DNA of 64,000 nucleotides from Methylobacter luteus IMV-B-3098. GTDB taxonomy: Bacteria > Pseudomonadota > Gammaproteobacteria > Methylococcales > Methylomonadaceae. Under the pieces are notes generated by a model that did not search any database, was not told the origin of the DNA, and was given only the letters and a program-made list of their open reading frames with translations. The translations under genes and the position numbers were made by a program. Shown piece after piece: positions 8,592-18,027 of the stretch (within the stretch, counting starts at the first letter, position 1; each line of letters starts with the position of its first letter). The stretch is taken from contig NZ_KE386569.1 in NCBI RefSeq assembly GCF_000427625.1, positions 931,376 through 995,375 of the forward strand, read 5' to 3'.

Positions 8592-9704
8592 ATGCTTCGT
8601 GCCGCTATAGTTGGCTGTGGAAAAATCGCTGATCAGCATATGCTGGCAATCCAGCGCATCCCCAATTGCAAAATTGTATCCCTATGTGACCAGGAGTTAC
8701 TGATGGCCCGGCAACTTGGGGAGCGTTCAGGCGTTTCGGAATGCTTTTCCGATCTGGCCGTAATGTTGAAGTCGGTCTCGCCGGACATCGTCCATATCAC
8801 GACGCCGCCCCAGAGTCACTTTTCGCTCGCTCAACAGTGTTTGGAGTCGGGAAGCCATGTTTATCTGGAAAAACCTTTCACGGTGACGGCTCGGGAGGCC
8901 GAAGCGCTGATTCAGCTGGCTGAAACCCGCAATCTGAAAATGACTGCCGGCCATAATTTACAGTTTACCCTTGAGATGCTTCAAATGCGCCGGCTGGTCA
9001 AAGAGGAATTCCTTGGCGGCAGGCCGGTCCATGTGGAAAGTCATTGGACCTATGATCTGGGGGACACGAACTATGTTGGCCCGATGCTTGGCAGCCGCGC
9101 TCATTGGGTGCGGCAACTGCCGGGACAATTGTTTCATAACATTATCAGTCATGGCATCGCCAAGTTATCCGAGTTTCTCGATGACGATATAACGGAAATT
9201 CAGGCCAGCGCCCATCAGAGCCCGCGGCTACAGGCTTTGGGCGGCGAGGAAGTCCTGGACGAGTTGCGGGTCCATATGCGGGATAAAGCCGGGACAACGG
9301 CGTATTTCTGCTTTTCCACACAGATCAAGCCGGGCCTGAACCATTTGCTGATTTGCGGCCCCCGGAACTCGATCATAGTGGATCATAGCTGTGGCGCCGT
9401 TGTCCGAAACAGGGACCGGGGCTTCAAGAGCTATCTGACTTTCTTTGTTCCTCCACTGCTGGGCGCCTGGGAACATTTAGGGAATGCGCGGCATAATTTC
9501 GCTAATTTCCTGGGCAGAAAACTCTATCAGGATTCCGGCATGACAGAGCTGATCAACTGTTTTTACAACAGTATTCAAACGGAAGGTCCGCCGCCTATTC
9601 CCTACCGGGAAATTATCCTGACAGCGCGGATCATGGATGAGATATTTGCTCAGATTTACGGCGATAGAAAAGCAAGCGGGCAATTGGAGCGAATACAAGG
9701 TTGA
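8592..9704 (+). CDS. Gfo/Idh/MocA family oxidoreductase
   Basis: 370 aa. The N-terminal dinucleotide fold begins AAIVGCGKIADQHMLAI, and YLEKPFTVTAREAEAL carries the conserved EKP whose lysine contacts cofactor and substrate. The C-terminal alpha/beta domain has the expected HNIISHG segment with its histidine. Family members oxidise or reduce sugars with NAD(P). GGGAG lies before the ATG. It follows the SDR gene by 3 bases, consistent with a two-step modification of a nucleotide sugar or of the growing glycan. Confidence 0.83.
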   Translation: MLRAAIVGCGKIADQHMLAIQRIPNCKIVSLCDQELLMARQLGERSGVSECFSDLAVMLKSVSPDIVHITTPPQSHFSLAQQCLESGSHVYLEKPFTVTAREAEALIQLAETRNLKMTAGHNLQFTLEMLQMRRLVKEEFLGGRPVHVESHWTYDLGDTNYVGPMLGSRAHWVRQLPGQLFHNIISHGIAKLSEFLDDDITEIQASAHQSPRLQALGGEEVLDELRVHMRDKAGTTAYFCFSTQIKPGLNHLLICGPRNSIIVDHSCGAVVRNRDRGFKSYLTFFVPPLLGAWEHLGNARHNFANFLGRKLYQDSGMTELINCFYNSIQTEGPPPIPYREIILTARIMDEIFAQIYGDRKASGQLERIQG

Positions 9705-9818
9705 AAATAGTATGTGCCGGGCGTCGAAATTCATAATGCCAGACTTTTTAAGAGCATGGCCTTTGAAGGAATGAGATAGAAAGCCATTTTCTCATGGCGA
9801 TGTGATAGGAGTATTGTG

Positions 9819-10817
9819 ATGTCTTTAGTATCAATTTTAATACCGGCCTATAACGCGGAGAGGTGGATTGCCGAGACCATTAATTCAGCTCTGAATCAGA
9901 CCTGGAACAAGAAGGAAATCATTATTGTTGACGATGGCTCAAAAGATGCCACTCTTCAGGTCGCGAAACGCTTCGAGTCCAGGCTTGTCAAGGTTATAGC
10001 GCAGGAAAACAGCGGCGCCAGTGCTGCCAGGAATAAGGCTTTGGAATCCGCCCAAGGGGATTATATCCAGTGGCTGGATGCTGATGATTTGTTAGCCCCT
10101 GAGAAGATCAGTCTACAGATGGCTCAGAGAGAAGCCGGCTCCAGCGATCGGGTACTTTACTCATCCGCATGGGCCCCGTTTTACATCCGCCCTGAATGGG
10201 CGAAATTTTACCCCAACTCGCTGTGGTCCGATCTGCAGCCCGTGGACTGGCTCGTGAAAAAATTTGATCAAGGCGTGTGGATGAATACCGCATCATGGCT
10301 CGTGAGCCGAAGATTGACGGAAATCGCTGGGCTATGGGATGAGCGGCTCTCCCTGGATGACGACGGCGAGTATTTTTCGAGAGTCGTCGCCGCCAGTGAT
10401 CATGTGAAATTTACTGAAAACTCAGTGGTTTACTATAGGCAGAGCAATATCGGCAGCCTGAGCAGAAGTGTCTCTGAAAAGGCCTGCAACTCCATGTACC
10501 TGTCGCTTTGCCTCTGCATCGGTTATTTGCGGCGGCTTGAAGACAGTGACAGGACGCGGGCAGCCTGCGTCAGCTTTCTCCAGGGACGGCTTAATTATTT
10601 TTATCCCGAAAGGGAAGACCTGCTGCGCCAGATCTACGCGCTTGCCAGGGATCTGGGAGGCTATCTTGAACCTTCCCGGCTGAACTGGAAGTATCTGCCG
10701 GTCCAGGCGCTCTTTGGCTGGAAGGCGGCCAAGCAGATGAGCATTATCGAGTCGAATATGAAAATACGCGCTCATGTTCAGTACGAGAAATTGCTCACGG
10801 CGTCTTCTGGCAAATAA
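9819..10817 (+). CDS. Glycosyltransferase family 2
   Basis: 332 aa. ATG 9819 is preferred over GTG 9816 because TAGGAG lies 7 bases upstream. GT-A features: VSILIPAYNAERWIAETINSAL, IIIVDDGSKD, and the metal-binding WLDADD. The downstream LDDDGEYFSRV motif supplies the usual acidic catalytic region. There is no clear membrane span, so the enzyme is cytoplasmic or peripheral. It most likely adds one residue of the repeat unit; the sugar is unknown. Confidence 0.85.
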   Translation: MSLVSILIPAYNAERWIAETINSALNQTWNKKEIIIVDDGSKDATLQVAKRFESRLVKVIAQENSGASAARNKALESAQGDYIQWLDADDLLAPEKISLQMAQREAGSSDRVLYSSAWAPFYIRPEWAKFYPNSLWSDLQPVDWLVKKFDQGVWMNTASWLVSRRLTEIAGLWDERLSLDDDGEYFSRVVAASDHVKFTENSVVYYRQSNIGSLSRSVSEKACNSMYLSLCLCIGYLRRLEDSDRTRAACVSFLQGRLNYFYPEREDLLRQIYALARDLGGYLEPSRLNWKYLPVQALFGWKAAKQMSIIESNMKIRAHVQYEKLLTASSGK

Positions 10818-10898
10818 CGGCGGGTTGCTTTGAATCGGATTTAACGGCAGCGAAAGCCGCTATATTCTCTTTTGCAGCCCTACGAATAAGGTGCTTAT

Positions 10899-12119
10899 AT
10901 GAACCAGCAGTCCACCGATAAAATCAGCTCGGTTCTTCTCCGGTTTATCGATTGGCTCGACAGCTATGGCGAGACTTCCTACGATCATCAGAGCTTCTTC
11001 GCCGGTCCCGTGGGAGGCGGAGCCAAGGCGCTGTACTACCGGAAGCCGAAGCTTGGGACCATGGCCGTTGCGCCGATTATTTTCTGCGAGGCATTCGTGC
11101 CATCCGCACGGCGGCTTTTCTGGCGCAAACAGCGCTTTCCGATTGCCGATGCCCATTACGCCATGGGCTTCGCATTGCTTGCGCGGGTGACGGGAGAAGA
11201 AAAATACTACGACCGCGCGGTCCACTTCCTGACCGTACTCGAAGAGACGCGGTGTCCGGGCTACAGTCACTCTGGCTGGGGATATCCGTTCGACTGGGTC
11301 ACGCGAACCGGGGTCATGAAGACCGGCACGCCGCTCATCACGACGACTCCCTATGTCTATGAAGCCTTCTCCTATGTGCACAAGATGGATTATCAGGACC
11401 GCTGGCTTGAGGTCATGCATTCCGCGGCGGAGCATGCGGTCAACGACATAAAGGACAGGGAACTGTCCCCGGACGCCGCCACGGCGGGTTATAACCCGCT
11501 TGACTCGGAAGGCGGGGTGATCAACGCAAGCGCTTACCGGGCTTTTCTGCTGATGAGCGCGGCGGTTCAGTTCGGGCATGATGATTATCGGCGAATTGCC
11601 GAACGTAACCTTAACTTCGTTCTCGGGGCGCAGCAGCCCGATGGCGCCTGGTATTACTCCATCGATGGCGTCAGAGATTTCGTCGACCACTTCCATACCT
11701 GCTTCGTTCTGAAGGCGCTCGCCAAGATTGAGCAACTGACTGGCCATGAAGGCTGCCGCAAGGCGATCAAGGCAGGTACGGATTACTATGTACGGCATCT
11801 ATTCGATGAAAAGGGCTTGCCGAAACCGTTTTCCCGCGCGCCGCGGCTGACGGTATATCGGCAAGAGCTTTATGACTACGCCGAGTGCATCAACCTCGGC
11901 GCTCTGCTGAACGGCCAGTCAGCAGAACTCGATGACCGGGTGCGGACTACCCTGGATGACTTGCTGAACCGCTGGCAGAAGCCTGACGGTTCCTTTCGGT
12001 CGAGGCGGCTCCTGCTGGGATGGGACAACGTCCCTATGCACCGCTGGGCGCAAGCGCAGTTATTCAGGAGCCTTTGCTTTCAGCTCTATTCAATGAAGAA
12101 AGGCGAGAGGGCCGCATGA
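10899..12119 (+). CDS. (alpha/alpha)6-barrel-like protein of polysaccharide clusters (VpsJ-like)
   Basis: 406 aa with no signal peptide. It is built of helical pairs with repeated aromatic turns: YAMGFALLARVTGEEKYYD, AYRAFLLMSAAVQFGHDDYR, QQPDGAWYYSIDG, and HFHTCFVLKALAKIEQLTG. This is the pattern of (alpha/alpha)6 or terpene-cyclase-like toroids found in some glycan-acting proteins. It recalls proteins labelled VpsJ in Vibrio polysaccharide loci, but this is from memory and no catalytic residues can be named. AAGGTG precedes the ATG. Its position before asnB suggests a role in modifying the same glycan. Confidence 0.55.
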   Translation: MNQQSTDKISSVLLRFIDWLDSYGETSYDHQSFFAGPVGGGAKALYYRKPKLGTMAVAPIIFCEAFVPSARRLFWRKQRFPIADAHYAMGFALLARVTGEEKYYDRAVHFLTVLEETRCPGYSHSGWGYPFDWVTRTGVMKTGTPLITTTPYVYEAFSYVHKMDYQDRWLEVMHSAAEHAVNDIKDRELSPDAATAGYNPLDSEGGVINASAYRAFLLMSAAVQFGHDDYRRIAERNLNFVLGAQQPDGAWYYSIDGVRDFVDHFHTCFVLKALAKIEQLTGHEGCRKAIKAGTDYYVRHLFDEKGLPKPFSRAPRLTVYRQELYDYAECINLGALLNGQSAELDDRVRTTLDDLLNRWQKPDGSFRSRRLLLGWDNVPMHRWAQAQLFRSLCFQLYSMKKGERAA

Positions 12120-12213
12120 CTGATCAATGGATTTCTTTCCATGATTTTCGGACGGCGCATCGCATTCCGCCGGCATTTATGCTGCATTCTGACTCTTAAA
12201 CTCTGGACTTCAT

Positions 12214-14109
12214 ATGTGTGGAATTTGCGGTCAATACAATTTCAAGCATCATCAACCGGTCATACCGGCCAAGATCAGGAACATGGCCAGGACCCTCATT
12301 CCCAGGGGGCCGGACGATGAAGGGTATTTCCTTTCCGGGCCGGTCGGCCTGGGTTTCAGGCGCCTGTCGATTATCGATCTGGAAGGCGGGCATCAGCCCA
12401 TGTCGGATCAGGATGAGTCCGTCTGGGTGGTCTTCAACGGTGAAATCTATAATTTTCCCGAGCTGCGCCGCGAGTTGCAGGGGCTTGGCCACACCTTCCG
12501 CACGCGGTGCGATACGGAAGTGATCGTGCATGGGTACAAACAGTGGGGGGCTGATGTCTTCAAACATCTCAACGGCATGTTCGGTCTCGCCATCTGGGAT
12601 GACAGGCACAAACGGCTCATTCTCTCCAGGGATGCCATGGGCATTAAGCTCGTCTATTACCGCGTCGATTCCGGAACCGTTCTGTTCGGGTCGGAACTCA
12701 GGGCGGTTCTCGCCGCCTTGCCGGAACGGCCGGAAGTGGACATGACGGCTTTGAACCTCTTCCTCCGGTATCGCTACACGCCTTCACCGATGACGCTCTA
12801 CAAGGGCATCCAGAAGCTTGCGCCGGGTACGATGGCGATTTTCGAGAACGGATCATGGCGCGTGGAACGGTGGTATCAAGCCAGGCCGCAGCATTTTTCG
12901 CCGGCGAAATCGGATGCGGAAGCGAAAGAGGAACTGCTCGATATCTATAAGCGGGCGCTCAAACGCCATCTTATCAGCGATGTGCCCCTGGGTCTCCTCC
13001 TGAGCGGCGGTGTGGATTCGGGACTCCTGCTCGGATTGATGAGCCTTTATGGTAATGACTGGCTTACCTACACGGTAGGGTACGGGAAATCCGCCTATAA
13101 GGATGACGAACTATCCGATGCGGCCGAGACGGCGCGTATTTTTTCCGCCAAAAACATATCGGTGGAGCTCAGCAGAACGAGTTTCGAGCAATCGCTTTCC
13201 AAAATAGTTTCCATCCTCGAGGAACCCATCGCCGCGTCATCCATCGTGCCCATGTATTTCGTCTGCGAGCGCGCGCGCCAGGACGTGAAGGTCGCGCTCA
13301 TGGGGCAGGGGCCGGATGAACTGTTCGGCGGCTACAACCGTCATCTCGGCGTCCATTATGGCGGCTACTGGAGAAGTATGCCGGACTGGCTGAGAAAGGG
13401 CCTGGAAGCAGGCGTCACGCATCTTCCACGGAACGAAACCCTGAAGAGGGGCGTCTATTCGCTAAGTACTGAGGATCGCATGCAGCGGTATCAGCAAGTG
13501 TTCTCGATCATGCCGGGCGACAGCGTTGATGGCCTGTTCAGAGGCGGCATGCTTCCCGAAAGCGCAGGGGACAGCATCTTTGAATTCTGGCGGGACCTGG
13601 AGCCGGAAATGGAGGGCACCGATGAACTCGGCGGTTTCCAGATCCTGGAAGTCAGATCATCCCTGCCCGATGAACTGCTCATGTATGCGGACAAGCTTTC
13701 CATGGCCCACAGCCTTGAAGTGCGAGTGCCTTTTCTCGACAGGGAAATCGTCGAGTATGCGGAGCGGCTTCCCGCGGCTTTCAAGGTCCGGCATGGCCAG
13801 CGAAAGTGGCTGCACCGGAAGGTTAGCGAAGGTTTCCTGCCGGAAGCGATCCTGAGAAGAAAGAAACGGGGTTTTGCCGTGAACGTCGTTGACGAATGGT
13901 TCCATAACTCGCTGAGCAACAATATGGACGGCCATTTGCTGGACAGCACTTCGCTGATGTTTCAGTTCTTGAGCCCGGAAGCCGTGCGCCGTCTTCTTGA
14001 AGATCATCGCTCGGGCAAGTCCGACAATCACAAGATGCTTTTCAGCCTGATTGTCTTCGAGGAGTGGCTGCGCTCGAATCAAACGGCGAGCTATCACGCC
14101 GCGGCATGA
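12214..14109 (+). CDS. asnB: Glutamine-hydrolysing asparagine synthase family amidotransferase
   Basis: 631 aa, full length for the family. The N-terminal class II glutaminase domain starts MCGICGQYNF with nucleophile Cys2, followed by RGPDDEGYF and the NGEIYN motif. The synthetase domain has the PP-loop LSGGVDSG at about 263-270 and later LPDELLMYADKLSMAHSLE and VPFLDREIVEYA. Housekeeping AsnB makes asparagine, but homologues inside exosortase/EPS loci are thought to amidate sugar carboxyls or peptides. Its place between glycosyltransferases favours amidation of a uronic acid; this is inference. Confidence 0.85.
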   Translation: MCGICGQYNFKHHQPVIPAKIRNMARTLIPRGPDDEGYFLSGPVGLGFRRLSIIDLEGGHQPMSDQDESVWVVFNGEIYNFPELRRELQGLGHTFRTRCDTEVIVHGYKQWGADVFKHLNGMFGLAIWDDRHKRLILSRDAMGIKLVYYRVDSGTVLFGSELRAVLAALPERPEVDMTALNLFLRYRYTPSPMTLYKGIQKLAPGTMAIFENGSWRVERWYQARPQHFSPAKSDAEAKEELLDIYKRALKRHLISDVPLGLLLSGGVDSGLLLGLMSLYGNDWLTYTVGYGKSAYKDDELSDAAETARIFSAKNISVELSRTSFEQSLSKIVSILEEPIAASSIVPMYFVCERARQDVKVALMGQGPDELFGGYNRHLGVHYGGYWRSMPDWLRKGLEAGVTHLPRNETLKRGVYSLSTEDRMQRYQQVFSIMPGDSVDGLFRGGMLPESAGDSIFEFWRDLEPEMEGTDELGGFQILEVRSSLPDELLMYADKLSMAHSLEVRVPFLDREIVEYAERLPAAFKVRHGQRKWLHRKVSEGFLPEAILRRKKRGFAVNVVDEWFHNSLSNNMDGHLLDSTSLMFQFLSPEAVRRLLEDHRSGKSDNHKMLFSLIVFEEWLRSNQTASYHAAA

Positions 14110-14166
14110 GAAGCGTCGCTGCAAGTTCAACAATAACTTAACGGATGAGGAACAGGAGACAAGACT

Positions 14167-15054
14167 ATGTCATTTGAATATGTGCTCATCACACCGGCCC
14201 GCAACGAAGCCGATTTTATCGAAAACACCATCCTGTCCGTCATTGAACAGACCGTGCTGCCCAAGCGCTGGGTAATCGTGAGCGACGGTTCAACGGATGG
14301 TACGGATGAGATCGTAAAAAAATACATGGACGGCAGGGAATGGCTGGAACTCATACACCTTCCCGAGCGGCAGGAACGCAACTTTGCCGCCAAGGTACAA
14401 GTGTTCAATGCCGGCTTCGAACGGGTCAAGTCGCTGTCCTATGACGTGATCGGCTGCCTGGATGCCGATATTACTTTCGCCAAAGACTACTTTGCCTATT
14501 TGCTGGATCAGTTTGAGGCAATGCCAGATCTCGGCGTAGCCGGCACGCATTACATTGAAGGCGACTTCCATTCATATGACGACAGCTATATGAATATCAA
14601 CCATGTCAATGGAGGGTGCCAGCTCTTCAGAAAAGCCTGTTTTGAAGACATTGGCGGATACGTGCCCATCAAGGGCGGCGGTGTCGACTGGGTGGCGGTG
14701 ACGACGGCGCGCCTGAAAGGCTGGACGACCCGCTCTTTCGCGGATCGGGTGTTCTACCATCATAGAAAAATCGGTACGGCCGGAGGCAATGAGCTCATAT
14801 CCCGCTTCAAGTACGGAAAGAAGGACTACTTCCTGGGCGGCCATCCGCTTTGGGAACTTTGCCGGGGAGGGTTCCAGATGACCAAAAAACCTTATCTGGT
14901 AGGCGGGCTGGCCCTGCTGCTCGGCTATTTCTGGGGCTGGGCGACCCGCTTCGAGAGGCCGGTCTCCGTGGAGCTCATGCAATTCTATCGAAAGGAGCAA
15001 CTCGAAAGGCTCAGGTTATTGTTTTCGAGCCGCTTGCCGCGCCTCGAGCGCTAG
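14167..15054 (+). CDS. Glycosyltransferase family 2
   Basis: 295 aa, AGGAG about 9 bases before the ATG. GT-A fold: YVLITPARNEADFIENTI, VIVSDGSTDGTDEIV, and the DxD-type CLDADITFAKDY. The later IKGGGVDWVAVTTARL resembles the acceptor-side acidic motif. The C-terminal third has a hydrophobic pair around LVGGLALLLGYFWGWATRF, so it is probably membrane-attached. It belongs to a run of plus-strand genes spaced by less than 110 bases. Confidence 0.83.
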   Translation: MSFEYVLITPARNEADFIENTILSVIEQTVLPKRWVIVSDGSTDGTDEIVKKYMDGREWLELIHLPERQERNFAAKVQVFNAGFERVKSLSYDVIGCLDADITFAKDYFAYLLDQFEAMPDLGVAGTHYIEGDFHSYDDSYMNINHVNGGCQLFRKACFEDIGGYVPIKGGGVDWVAVTTARLKGWTTRSFADRVFYHHRKIGTAGGNELISRFKYGKKDYFLGGHPLWELCRGGFQMTKKPYLVGGLALLLGYFWGWATRFERPVSVELMQFYRKEQLERLRLLFSSRLPRLER

Positions 15055-15126
15055 TTTAGTCCGGCTCGTGAAGATTCTGTCTGGAAAGGCATTGACACAT
15101 CACCCTGCGGAAGGAAACACTCTGAC

Positions 15127-16590
15127 ATGAGCGAGCCACTTCACATCGTCTTGCGCTGTACCGAAGCATTATTGCCCAAAGTCCGTTATGTGTTTGACAC
15201 GCTGTTCATGGCCCGGGGCGTTCCGGTGGTGTATGCTTCCCGGCCGCCCTCAAGCGGCCCCTGGCTTTTGTATGGCACTGCCAGAGAGACCTCATGGCCG
15301 TTCAAGCGGTGCCTGGCTATCGCTCATTGTCCGGAGTCCTGGCGATTTCTCGATAGCCATGCCGATATCGAAGCCACCGTTAATATCGATGGTTTGACGA
15401 CCATTTTTCCGGCAAGAGCCGCCGGTTGCGAGCCGCCGTCGGACATATCCTTCGACATCGCCGCAAACGCGTTTTATTTCCTGAGTTCCTGGTCCGAACG
15501 GCTTGGTCCGGACAAGGAACAGACGCGTAGCCTGTATTCGAACAGTATCTTTGCGCGTCTGAACGTGCCGCAGGATATCGTCGATCAGTATCTCGACTCT
15601 CTTATGAGACAGCTTCACGCGCTCTGCGACCGGCTTGGGTCCGGGAAATGGAACCCGCTCGAATGGCCGCAAGGCGCGACCTATGCGCTCATACTCTCGC
15701 ATGATGTCGATTTCATTCCTGCCAACCTCATCGATATCGCCAGACAGGGCGCAAAAACCGTACTGCGGCACCTCGTTCGCCAACGCGACCCGATCGATGC
15801 CCTGCGTGCGGCGGCAGGATTGGCGCTTGCACTGATTCGCGGGCGCGATCCGTATGGTTGCGTGCCCGAGATTATTGAGCGGGAGACAGAACTGGGGACG
15901 CAGGCATCGTTTCAGGTGGCCGTCGGTCACAGGCATCCCCATGATGTCAATTACCGGATCGAGGACGATCGCGTCCGCGACTATCTGCGCGCTATTACCG
16001 ACGCCGGTTTCGACCTGTGCCTGCATGGCAGCTACCGCTCCACCGAGAATCCCGCCTGGTATGCGGAAGAAGCGGCGCTTCTGGCGCGGCGCCTCGGCCA
16101 GCCGTCAGGTTCGCGCCAGCACTTTCTTTCATTTAACTATGACAACCTGTTTACGGCTCAGGAGCAGGCAGGCATCCGGTATGACATGTCCATGGGTTTT
16201 CCGGACCGCACGGGGCCGCGTGCCGGGTTCTCCTATCCTTATTTCCCTTATTGCCTCGAGGAAGATCGTCCTTATGACGTTCTCCAGCTCAACCTGTTTC
16301 TTATGGATGTCACATTGCGGGGCTATCTGGGGTTGAAAGGCGCAAGCGCGTGGGAGGCCATCAAGGATACGCTCGACGACCTCCGCGGCAAGCGGGGATG
16401 CGTCTCCACGGTCTGGCATCCCATCGTTTTCGGAGGCGCGCGCGATCCCGGTTATGACCGCTTGTTCTGGGACATGGTCAATTACACGCGCGAGACGGAT
16501 GGATTGGCAACCGATGGAAGAACCATCAATGACTTCTGGCGAGGGCACGCGAAAACTTACGCAAGTTTTAATCAGGTTGCGCAAAAATGA
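15127..16590 (+). CDS. Polysaccharide deacetylase-like protein (NodB fold, divergent)
   Basis: 487 aa, no signal peptide. The middle region has ALILSHDVDFIPANL, matching the first NodB motif whose two aspartates bind metal and catalyse, and later ICLHGSYRS-like FDLCLHGSYRS (H-x-S/T). A C-terminal TVWHPIVFGGARDP could supply the second histidine. The ~185-residue N-terminal part is variable and unassigned. Known relatives sit in capsule and EPS clusters and are presumed to N-deacetylate sugars. The cytoplasmic prediction suggests it acts on a lipid-linked intermediate. Confidence 0.68.
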   Translation: MSEPLHIVLRCTEALLPKVRYVFDTLFMARGVPVVYASRPPSSGPWLLYGTARETSWPFKRCLAIAHCPESWRFLDSHADIEATVNIDGLTTIFPARAAGCEPPSDISFDIAANAFYFLSSWSERLGPDKEQTRSLYSNSIFARLNVPQDIVDQYLDSLMRQLHALCDRLGSGKWNPLEWPQGATYALILSHDVDFIPANLIDIARQGAKTVLRHLVRQRDPIDALRAAAGLALALIRGRDPYGCVPEIIERETELGTQASFQVAVGHRHPHDVNYRIEDDRVRDYLRAITDAGFDLCLHGSYRSTENPAWYAEEAALLARRLGQPSGSRQHFLSFNYDNLFTAQEQAGIRYDMSMGFPDRTGPRAGFSYPYFPYCLEEDRPYDVLQLNLFLMDVTLRGYLGLKGASAWEAIKDTLDDLRGKRGCVSTVWHPIVFGGARDPGYDRLFWDMVNYTRETDGLATDGRTINDFWRGHAKTYASFNQVAQK

Positions 16591-16692
16591 ATCAGAAACT
16601 GATATGACGCATTGAATGAATGGGGACAGGGCATGAATCCACGCGATGAACATGTCGTGAATTGAATAAAGACCGATCAGAGGGAGTACCTT

Positions 16693-17913
16693 ATGGCATC
16701 AATTTTCATGGCAGCCTATACCAATTACCGCCGGGATCCCAGAGTAAAACGCGAGGCAGAGGCGTTGGCAGAGTCCGGGCACCGTGTGGTGTTTCTGGCC
16801 CGGCGTCAGCACGGGGAACCGAACCGTGAGATGATCGAGGGCGTGGAAGTCATCAAGACTCCGGGCTTGAAGAACAAGTGCACTTCGTTCGTCGAGTACA
16901 TGGTCGACTACATCATATTCTTCTTGATGATCTTCGCGCACTTGTCGTTGCGTCCGTTGCGTTATCAGGCGATTCATATCAACAATATGCCCGATTTTCT
17001 GGTGTTCGCGGCCTGCCTGCCGCGTCTGCTCGGCGTCCCGGTGATTCATGACATACACGATTTGATGCCCGAAATCTATGTGGAAAAGTTCTCTTCGGGA
17101 GAAAAGCACTGGATCGTCAGCCTGATGAAAATACAGGAACGGTGGGCCGGAAAATTCGCCTCGGCCGTGCTTACTGTCGAGGATCGCTTGAAGGATATCC
17201 TGTCTGAGCGTGGCATCCCGCGTGAAAAAATCCACGTGCTGATGAATTTACCCGATGACCGTATTTTCGCGAAGCGCGATAGTTTGCCTTCCAAACCCGA
17301 GGATGCGCCTTTCGTGATGGTTTACCACGGCACTCTCGCCCGCCGTCTCGGACTGGATATCGCCATAGAAGCCGTCTATAAGGCCAGAAACACCGTGCCT
17401 CGCATGGAGCTTCGCATTATCGGAGCCGGCGAAGAACGGGAGCAATTGATAGCGCTGCGCGACCGGCTTGAACTGCAGGATGTGGTGAAATTCAGTGAAG
17501 GCTTTGTGCCGGTAGAGAAGATCCCGGCGATGATTCTTGACGCGGATGTCGGTCTTATTCCTTTGAGAATCAGCAGCGGCACGGACATCATGCTTCCCAC
17601 TAAACTGCTCGAATACGTCACCATGGGAATCCCGTGCATAACGCCTAAAACGGGGACGATCTGCCGTTATTTCGATGAAGACATGGTGCAGTTCTTCGAG
17701 GCGGAAAACGCCGATTCTCTCGCCGAAGCAATCATTGCGCTTTATCAGGACCCCAGTAAACGAATCGCCCTGTCACGCAATGCGACAGAGCGATTCGCCA
17801 ATATCTATAACTGGAGTGCGCACAAAAAGATCTATATCAATCTTGTGGAGCGGCTTCTCGGACGCAAAAACGCCCCTTATCCGCAAATGAAAGCAGGGCG
17901 CCCTGAACAGTGA
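16693..17913 (+). CDS. Glycosyltransferase family 4
   Basis: 406 aa, GAGGGA before the ATG. N-terminal GT-B domain: TNYRRDPRVKREAEALAESG (the YxxDxRVxxEA acceptor loop of this family), then VIHDIHDLMPEIY. Donor domain: VMVYHGTLARRLGLDIAIEA, LRIIGAGEERE, and GTDIMLPTKLLEYVTMGIP. A hydrophobic stretch near 75-95 may insert into the inner membrane. Last gene of the first plus-strand block; it converges on the beta-helix gene. Confidence 0.85.
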   Translation: MASIFMAAYTNYRRDPRVKREAEALAESGHRVVFLARRQHGEPNREMIEGVEVIKTPGLKNKCTSFVEYMVDYIIFFLMIFAHLSLRPLRYQAIHINNMPDFLVFAACLPRLLGVPVIHDIHDLMPEIYVEKFSSGEKHWIVSLMKIQERWAGKFASAVLTVEDRLKDILSERGIPREKIHVLMNLPDDRIFAKRDSLPSKPEDAPFVMVYHGTLARRLGLDIAIEAVYKARNTVPRMELRIIGAGEEREQLIALRDRLELQDVVKFSEGFVPVEKIPAMILDADVGLIPLRISSGTDIMLPTKLLEYVTMGIPCITPKTGTICRYFDEDMVQFFEAENADSLAEAIIALYQDPSKRIALSRNATERFANIYNWSAHKKIYINLVERLLGRKNAPYPQMKAGRPEQ

Positions 17914-17933
17914 AGTGCTCAGAGCGCCCTGAA
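17893..17933. repeat. Direct/inverted repeat around the stop of the GT4 gene
   Basis: GCGCCCTGAA occurs at 17899-17908 and again at 17924-17933, flanking the stop codon; CAGGGCGC upstream can also pair with GCGCCCTG downstream. It lies between convergent genes and could work as a weak terminator, but no T-run follows. Confidence 0.4.
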
Positions 17934-18027
17934 GATAAGCATCCAGCCGTTGCGGCTTTCCATGCGAAGCTTTACAAGCCCATTCCTTTCCCTGTTTTAT
18001 CGGCGCTTCCATGCATGAGTCCGCTTC

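Noticed and set aside
10860-11798. 312-codon minus-strand frame opposite the toroid-protein gene
   Set aside because: It is antisense to a protein with a clear helical-repeat pattern and a ribosome site; the translated sequence has no domain pattern.
12214-14109. Housekeeping asparagine synthetase as the sole reading of asnB
   Set aside because: Not excluded, but the location inside a glycan cluster makes amidation of the polymer at least as likely; kept as a family-level call.
15292-16026. 244-codon minus-strand frame opposite the deacetylase-like gene
   Set aside because: Shadow of the coding strand; lacks a ribosome site and family motifs.
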